A program made the position numbers and the translations under genes. 64,000 bases of DNA from Haemophilus haemolyticus_L (GTDB lineage Bacteria; Pseudomonadota; Gammaproteobacteria; Enterobacterales; Pasteurellaceae): assembly GCF_003490595.1 (NCBI RefSeq), contig NZ_QQGY01000005.1, positions 112,678-176,677 on the forward strand, given 5' to 3'. The notes beneath the pieces were generated by a model that worked only from the letters and a program-made list of their open reading frames with translations, did not search any database and was not told the origin of the DNA. Below are positions 60,495 through 64,000 of the stretch, piece after piece (within the stretch, counting starts at the first letter, position 1; each line of letters starts with the position of its first letter).

Positions 60495-61544
60495 ATGAGT
60501 GATATTTTTGAACCAACCGAGCATCCACATCGTCGCTATAATCCGTTAATTGATCAATGGGTTTTGGTATCACCACATCGTGCTAAACGTCCATGGCAAG
60601 GGCAAAAAGAAAAAGTGAATGAAGAACAAAAACCAAGTTATGATCCAACTTGTTATCTTTGTCCGAGTAATAAGCGTATTACAGGTGAATTAAATCCAGA
60701 TTATCGTAAACCTTATGTGTTTAAAAATGATTTTTCCGCGCTTTTAGAAGATACGCCAGCCCCTGAAAAATCCTCAGATCCACTTTTCCAGAGTTCTCAA
60801 GCTCGTGGTGAAAGTCGAGTCATTTGTTTCTCTCCAGATCATAGTAAAACATTGCCATTATTAACCGAACTTCAGATTGAAGAAGTGATTAAAGTATGGC
60901 AAGAGCAACTTCGTGAACTTGGTGCAAAATACCAATGGGTGCAAATTTTTGAAAACAAAGGGGCAGCAATGGGGTGTTCTAACCCACATCCACATGGTCA
61001 AATTTGGGCGAATAGTTTCTTGCCAAATGAAGTTGCTCGTGAAGATCGCACACAACGCGATTATTTGCTAAAACATGGTTCAGTAATGTTGGTTGATTAT
61101 GTAAAACGAGAACTGGAGTTAAAAGAACGTATTGTCGTTGAAACTGAACATTGGGTAGCTTTAGTGCCTTATTGGGCTGTTTGGCCATTTGAAACATTGC
61201 TTTTACCAAAAGCTCATGTAAAACGTTTAACTGAATTAAGTGACGAACAATTAAAAGATCTTGCGGTTATTTTGAAAAAATTGACGACCAAATATGACAA
61301 TCTATTTGAGACCTCTTTCCCATATTCAATGGGATTCCATGCTGCACCATTTAATGGCGAAGATAATGAACATTGGCAGCTACACGCTCATTTTTATCCT
61401 CCTCTTTTACGCTCAGCAACCGTGCGTAAATTTATGGTGGGATATGAAATGTTAGGCGAAAGCCAACGCGATTTAACGGCAGAACAGGCTGCTGAGCGAT
61501 TACGTGCTTTGAGTGAAGTTCATTATAAAGAAAGAACTAAATAA
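60495..61544 (+). CDS. galT: Galactose-1-phosphate uridylyltransferase
   Basis: Leloir enzyme swapping UMP between UDP-glucose and galactose-1-P. 349 aa from the start at 60495 (behind AAGGGAG); a longer frame to 60405 reads through the operator and is not coding. Active site HPH at residues 165-167 (SNPHPHGQIW) with nucleophile His167; N-terminal zinc-site Cys pair CYLCPSN. First gene of galTKM. A palindromic repeat follows. Confidence 0.97.
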   Translation: MSDIFEPTEHPHRRYNPLIDQWVLVSPHRAKRPWQGQKEKVNEEQKPSYDPTCYLCPSNKRITGELNPDYRKPYVFKNDFSALLEDTPAPEKSSDPLFQSSQARGESRVICFSPDHSKTLPLLTELQIEEVIKVWQEQLRELGAKYQWVQIFENKGAAMGCSNPHPHGQIWANSFLPNEVAREDRTQRDYLLKHGSVMLVDYVKRELELKERIVVETEHWVALVPYWAVWPFETLLLPKAHVKRLTELSDEQLKDLAVILKKLTTKYDNLFETSFPYSMGFHAAPFNGEDNEHWQLHAHFYPPLLRSATVRKFMVGYEMLGESQRDLTAEQAAERLRALSEVHYKERTK

Positions 61545-61553
61545 TATAGACAG

Positions 61554-61576
61554 TCCCTCTCTTTACAAAAGAGGGG
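61554..61576. repeat. Short palindromic repeat between galT and galK
   Basis: Stem of 9 bp (one wobble) from ccctctttt-like arms at 61556-61564 and 61568-61576 with an ACA loop. Its core, ctcttt and aaagagggg, matches the second hairpin of the purH-purD repeat, so it is probably a reduced member of the same family. Confidence 0.6.
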
Positions 61577-61614
61577 AGCAGATCGAGTACAGATTTGATA
61601 TAAAGGATAGAAAT

Positions 61615-62769
61615 ATGACCCCAATCCCAAATGCTCAACAAATTTTCAATAAACAGCATAAAAATTTTCCAGAAATTACCGTCTATGCGCCTGGCCGAGT
61701 AAATATCATCGGTGAACATACCGACTACAACGACGGCTTTGTTATGCCTTGTGCGATTAATTTTGGTACGGCCGTTTCTGGTACAAAACGAGATGATCAT
61801 ATTTGGAATGTTTATGCGGCGGATCTTGATGAAACTGATGAATTTTCTCTCAATGTTGAAATTCCTAAGAGTGAACACAAATGGGCTAATTACGTGCGTG
61901 GAGTTGTAAAATTTATCCAAGAACGTTACCCGCACTTTCAACAAGGTGCAAATTTAGTGATTTCTGGAAATGTACCCCTTTCTTCAGGATTAAGTTCATC
62001 TGCAGCGTTAGAAGTTGCGGTGGGTAAATTCTGCCAACAACTTGGCGGTTTACCGCTTTCTCACACGGATATTGCATTGAATGGGCAAAAAGCGGAAAAC
62101 CAATTTGTTGGCGCAAATTGTGGCAATATGGATCAGTTAATTTCCGCACTTGGGCAGGAAAATCACTTACTGATGATCGATTGTCGTAGTCTTGAAACCA
62201 CTCCAACACCCGTGCCACAAGATGTCGCCGTTATTATTGTGAATTCAAATGTACCGCATGATTTGGTAACGGGTGAATACAATACTCGCCGTCAGCAATG
62301 TGAAGAGGCTGCAAAATTTTTTGGAGTAAAAGCATTACGTGATGTTTCAGTTGAACAATTCCGAAAAAGAGAAGCGGAATTGACCGCACTTTCTCCGTTA
62401 GCAGCAAAACGTGCCCGTCATGTCGTAACTGAAAATCAACGAGTACTCGATGCAGTGGAAGCATTGAAGAAGAATGATTTGACCCGTTTAGGTGAGTTAA
62501 TGGGGGAATCTCATGATTCAATGCGTGATGATTTTGAAATCACCGTGCCACAAATTGATTATTTAGTTGAATTGGCTCAACTTGTTATTGGCAAAAGTGG
62601 TGGTGCACGTATGACGGGCGGCGGTTTTGGCGGTTGTATTGTCGCACTTGCGCCGCATGATAAAGTCGATGCAGTTCGTAAAATTATTGCGGATAATTAC
62701 GAGAAAACGACTGGTTTAAAAGAAACTTTTTATGTGTGCACAGCATCACAAGGTGTTCGAGTAATTTAA
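61615..62769 (+). CDS. galK: Galactokinase
   Basis: Phosphorylates galactose at C1. GHMP kinase, 384 aa; signature PGRVNIIGEHTDYNDGFVMP, ATP motif PLSSGLSSSAALEVA, and C-terminal MTGGGFGGCIVAL. The start at 61615 (MTPIPNAQQ) follows AAAGGA; a frame extending to 61513 runs back into galT and is not used. Uptake sequence at 62383-62391. Confidence 0.97.
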   Translation: MTPIPNAQQIFNKQHKNFPEITVYAPGRVNIIGEHTDYNDGFVMPCAINFGTAVSGTKRDDHIWNVYAADLDETDEFSLNVEIPKSEHKWANYVRGVVKFIQERYPHFQQGANLVISGNVPLSSGLSSSAALEVAVGKFCQQLGGLPLSHTDIALNGQKAENQFVGANCGNMDQLISALGQENHLLMIDCRSLETTPTPVPQDVAVIIVNSNVPHDLVTGEYNTRRQQCEEAAKFFGVKALRDVSVEQFRKREAELTALSPLAAKRARHVVTENQRVLDAVEALKKNDLTRLGELMGESHDSMRDDFEITVPQIDYLVELAQLVIGKSGGARMTGGGFGGCIVALAPHDKVDAVRKIIADNYEKTTGLKETFYVCTASQGVRVI

Positions 62770-62775
62770 GAGAAA

Positions 62776-63801
62776 ATGATGTTAGAACAAACCACTTTTA
62801 ATGCGCCTGATGGTGCACCTTATCAGCTTATAACCCTGCAAAATGAAAATGGAATGCGTGTTCAATTTATGGATTGGGGAGCAACTTGGCTTTCTTGTAA
62901 AGTGCCAGTAAACGGCAGTTTACGCGAGGTTTTATTGGGTTGTAAGGTAGAGAATTATCCCACTCATCAAAGCTATTTAGGCGCAAGCGTAGGGCGTTAT
63001 GCAAATCGTATTGCAAACGCACAATTTGAATTGAATGGTGAACTCATTCAGTTGAAAAGTAATCAAGGTAAACATCAGCTTCATGGTGGAGAGGGTTTTG
63101 ATAAACGCCGTTGGAAAATTCAAGAGTGCGGTGAGAATTTTGTGTGTTTTTCATTACATTCAGAGCATGGTGATCAAGGTTTTCCTGGTAATGTGGATGT
63201 GTCTGTAACCTATACGCTAACGGATGATAATAGCTTAAAAATTGAATATGCAGGGATGTGCGATAAGGATACCGCATTGAACTTAACGAATCATGCTTAT
63301 TTCAATTTAGAAAATGCAGAGCAAGGCAGTGACGTGCGTGAACATACATTACGTTTAAATGCTGATTTTTATCTGCCTGTAGATAATGAGGGGATTCCTA
63401 ATTCTCCATTAAAGCACGTAGTGAATACAAGTTTTGACTTCCGTATTGCTAAACCCATCAAACAAGATTTTTTACAAGGGGATCAGCAAGCAACAAAAGG
63501 TTACGATCATTCCTTTATTGTCAATAAAGCTTGGCAAAAGCCTTGTGTGTTACTGACTTCTCCAACTGGTGATTTAAGTTTGGAAGTAAGAACTTCGCAA
63601 GCCGCATTGCAGGTTTATACGGGTAATTATCTTGCAGGTACACCAACGAGAAATGGCGAATTATATGCCGATTTTTCTGGCGTAGCACTAGAAACTCAAT
63701 GTTTACCCGACACGCCTAATCATCCTGAATGGCAAAATTACGGTGGGATTCAAAAAGCAGGCGAGCAATATTATCAATGGACGGAGTTTAAGTTCTTATA
63801 G
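62776..63801 (+). CDS. galM: Aldose 1-epimerase (mutarotase)
   Basis: Interconverts alpha- and beta-galactose so that galactokinase gets its anomer. 341 aa; active-site region NLTNHAYFNLE with catalytic His, KGYDHSF, and catalytic Glu in VALETQCLPDTPNHPEW. The second codon is also ATG (62779), giving 340 aa as an alternative start. 6 bases after galK; last gene of the galTKM operon. An uptake sequence (63807-63815) lies right after the stop. Confidence 0.96.
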   Translation: MMLEQTTFNAPDGAPYQLITLQNENGMRVQFMDWGATWLSCKVPVNGSLREVLLGCKVENYPTHQSYLGASVGRYANRIANAQFELNGELIQLKSNQGKHQLHGGEGFDKRRWKIQECGENFVCFSLHSEHGDQGFPGNVDVSVTYTLTDDNSLKIEYAGMCDKDTALNLTNHAYFNLENAEQGSDVREHTLRLNADFYLPVDNEGIPNSPLKHVVNTSFDFRIAKPIKQDFLQGDQQATKGYDHSFIVNKAWQKPCVLLTSPTGDLSLEVRTSQAALQVYTGNYLAGTPTRNGELYADFSGVALETQCLPDTPNHPEWQNYGGIQKAGEQYYQWTEFKFL

Positions 63802-63838
63802 AATTGAAGTGCGGTAGAAAATAAAGAGATATTTGATC

Positions 63839-64000
63839 TGACCCCAAAAAGTTAGACTGTTATTTAAAGGATTGTTTTCGATATTGTATCGGACTCAGTC
63901 CTTTTAATTTTAGTTGAATCCGTCGATGATTATAGTAATCCAAATAATCTCTGACAGCATCAACTATCTCTTCTTTTGTTTTAAATTCCCGACCATAAAA
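63839..64000. mobile_element. IS3-family insertion sequence, one end (cut by window edge)
   Basis: A terminal inverted repeat beginning TGACCCCAAAAAGTTAGAC (63839-63857), typical of IS150-group IS3 elements, followed directly by the C-terminal transposase codons on the minus strand. The element continues past the right edge, so length, other end and target duplication cannot be seen. It is inserted about 38 bases downstream of galM. Confidence 0.88.
63860..64000 (-). CDS. IS3-family transposase (OrfB), C-terminal fragment
   Basis: 46 residues ending at the stop 63860-63862: FYGREFKTKEEIVDAVRDYL, DYYNHRRIQLKLKGLSPIQY, RKQSFK. This is the conserved end of the IS3-family integrase-core transposase (YYNxxRxQxxLKGLSPxxYR). 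No stop or frameshift is seen in the visible part, but the N-terminal catalytic residues are outside the window. Confidence 0.9.
   Translation of the reverse strand, partial: FYGREFKTKEEIVDAVRDYLDYYNHRRIQLKLKGLSPIQYRKQSFK

Noticed and set aside
1..64000. CRISPR array or tetranucleotide phase-variation repeats
   Set aside because: The recurrent 9-mer is the uptake signal, irregularly spaced and in both orientations. I saw no direct repeats with unique spacers and no multi-copy tetranucleotide tracts.
1..64000. A novel defence, secretion or biosynthetic system
   Set aside because: Every open frame of appreciable length is assigned to a core family or is a shadow. No gene cluster of unknown families is present.

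Overview
The window is a chromosomal segment of a Haemophilus species, H. influenzae or a close relative such as H. haemolyticus. The main sign is the 9-base DNA uptake signal AAGTGCGGT: I counted 49 exact copies on the two strands by eye, close to one per 1.3 kb, several of them as inverted pairs acting as terminators. Protein lengths and sequences, low GC and gene neighbourhoods also fit Pasteurellaceae. Almost all of the window is core genome at high coding density. I found no prophage, CRISPR array, defence island, toxin operon or biosynthetic cluster.

Layout. 1-7.2 kb: 3' part of secA, mutT, a small secreted DUF5339 protein, then leftward holA-lptE-leuS and yggU. 7.3-14.5 kb: the rightward envelope operon uppS-cdsA-rseP-bamA-skp-lpxD, closed by a terminator (no fabZ-lpxA-lpxB follow). 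14.6-20.8 kb, leftward: rpsB-tsf with a leader and an intergenic attenuator, a SAM methyltransferase, a degenerate intergenic stretch, raiA, an alsT-type Na+/amino-acid symporter behind a tandem glycine riboswitch, and arcA. 20.9-31.5 kb, rightward: dsbD, a DoxX protein, purH (PurR box), purD, glyA, a DUF1294 protein, coaE, yacG, rhlB, galE. 31.6-33.6 kb: ampG and adk. 33.7-41.9 kb, leftward: the acrR-acrA-acrB efflux operon, an amidohydrolase, yejM and yejL. 42-45.7 kb, rightward: yejK, bamE, cpxR-cpxA. 45.7-50.3 kb: epmA divergent from frdABCD, which has an FNR-like site. 50.4-55.3 kb, leftward: slt-trpR-mtgA and yciC-yciB-yciA-yciI. 55.4-63.8 kb: mglBAC and galS leftward, divergent from galT-galK-galM, with CRP and GalS-type operators. 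The right edge cuts an IS3-family element.

Functional themes are envelope assembly (SecA, Bam, Lpt, LpxD, RseP, YejM), anaerobic physiology (ArcA, FNR-like sites, fumarate reductase), one-carbon and purine metabolism (glycine-sensing transporter, GlyA, PurH, PurD), and galactose import and catabolism. The order of blocks looks rearranged compared with what I remember of strain Rd KW20. The less ordinary signals are a near-consensus uptake sequence inside the second glycine aptamer, a possible SD-sequestering hairpin downstream of it, palindromic repeats at 25.0 kb and 61.56 kb, a 21-bp perfect inverted repeat near 38.7 kb, and a decayed open frame at 17.34-17.59 kb.
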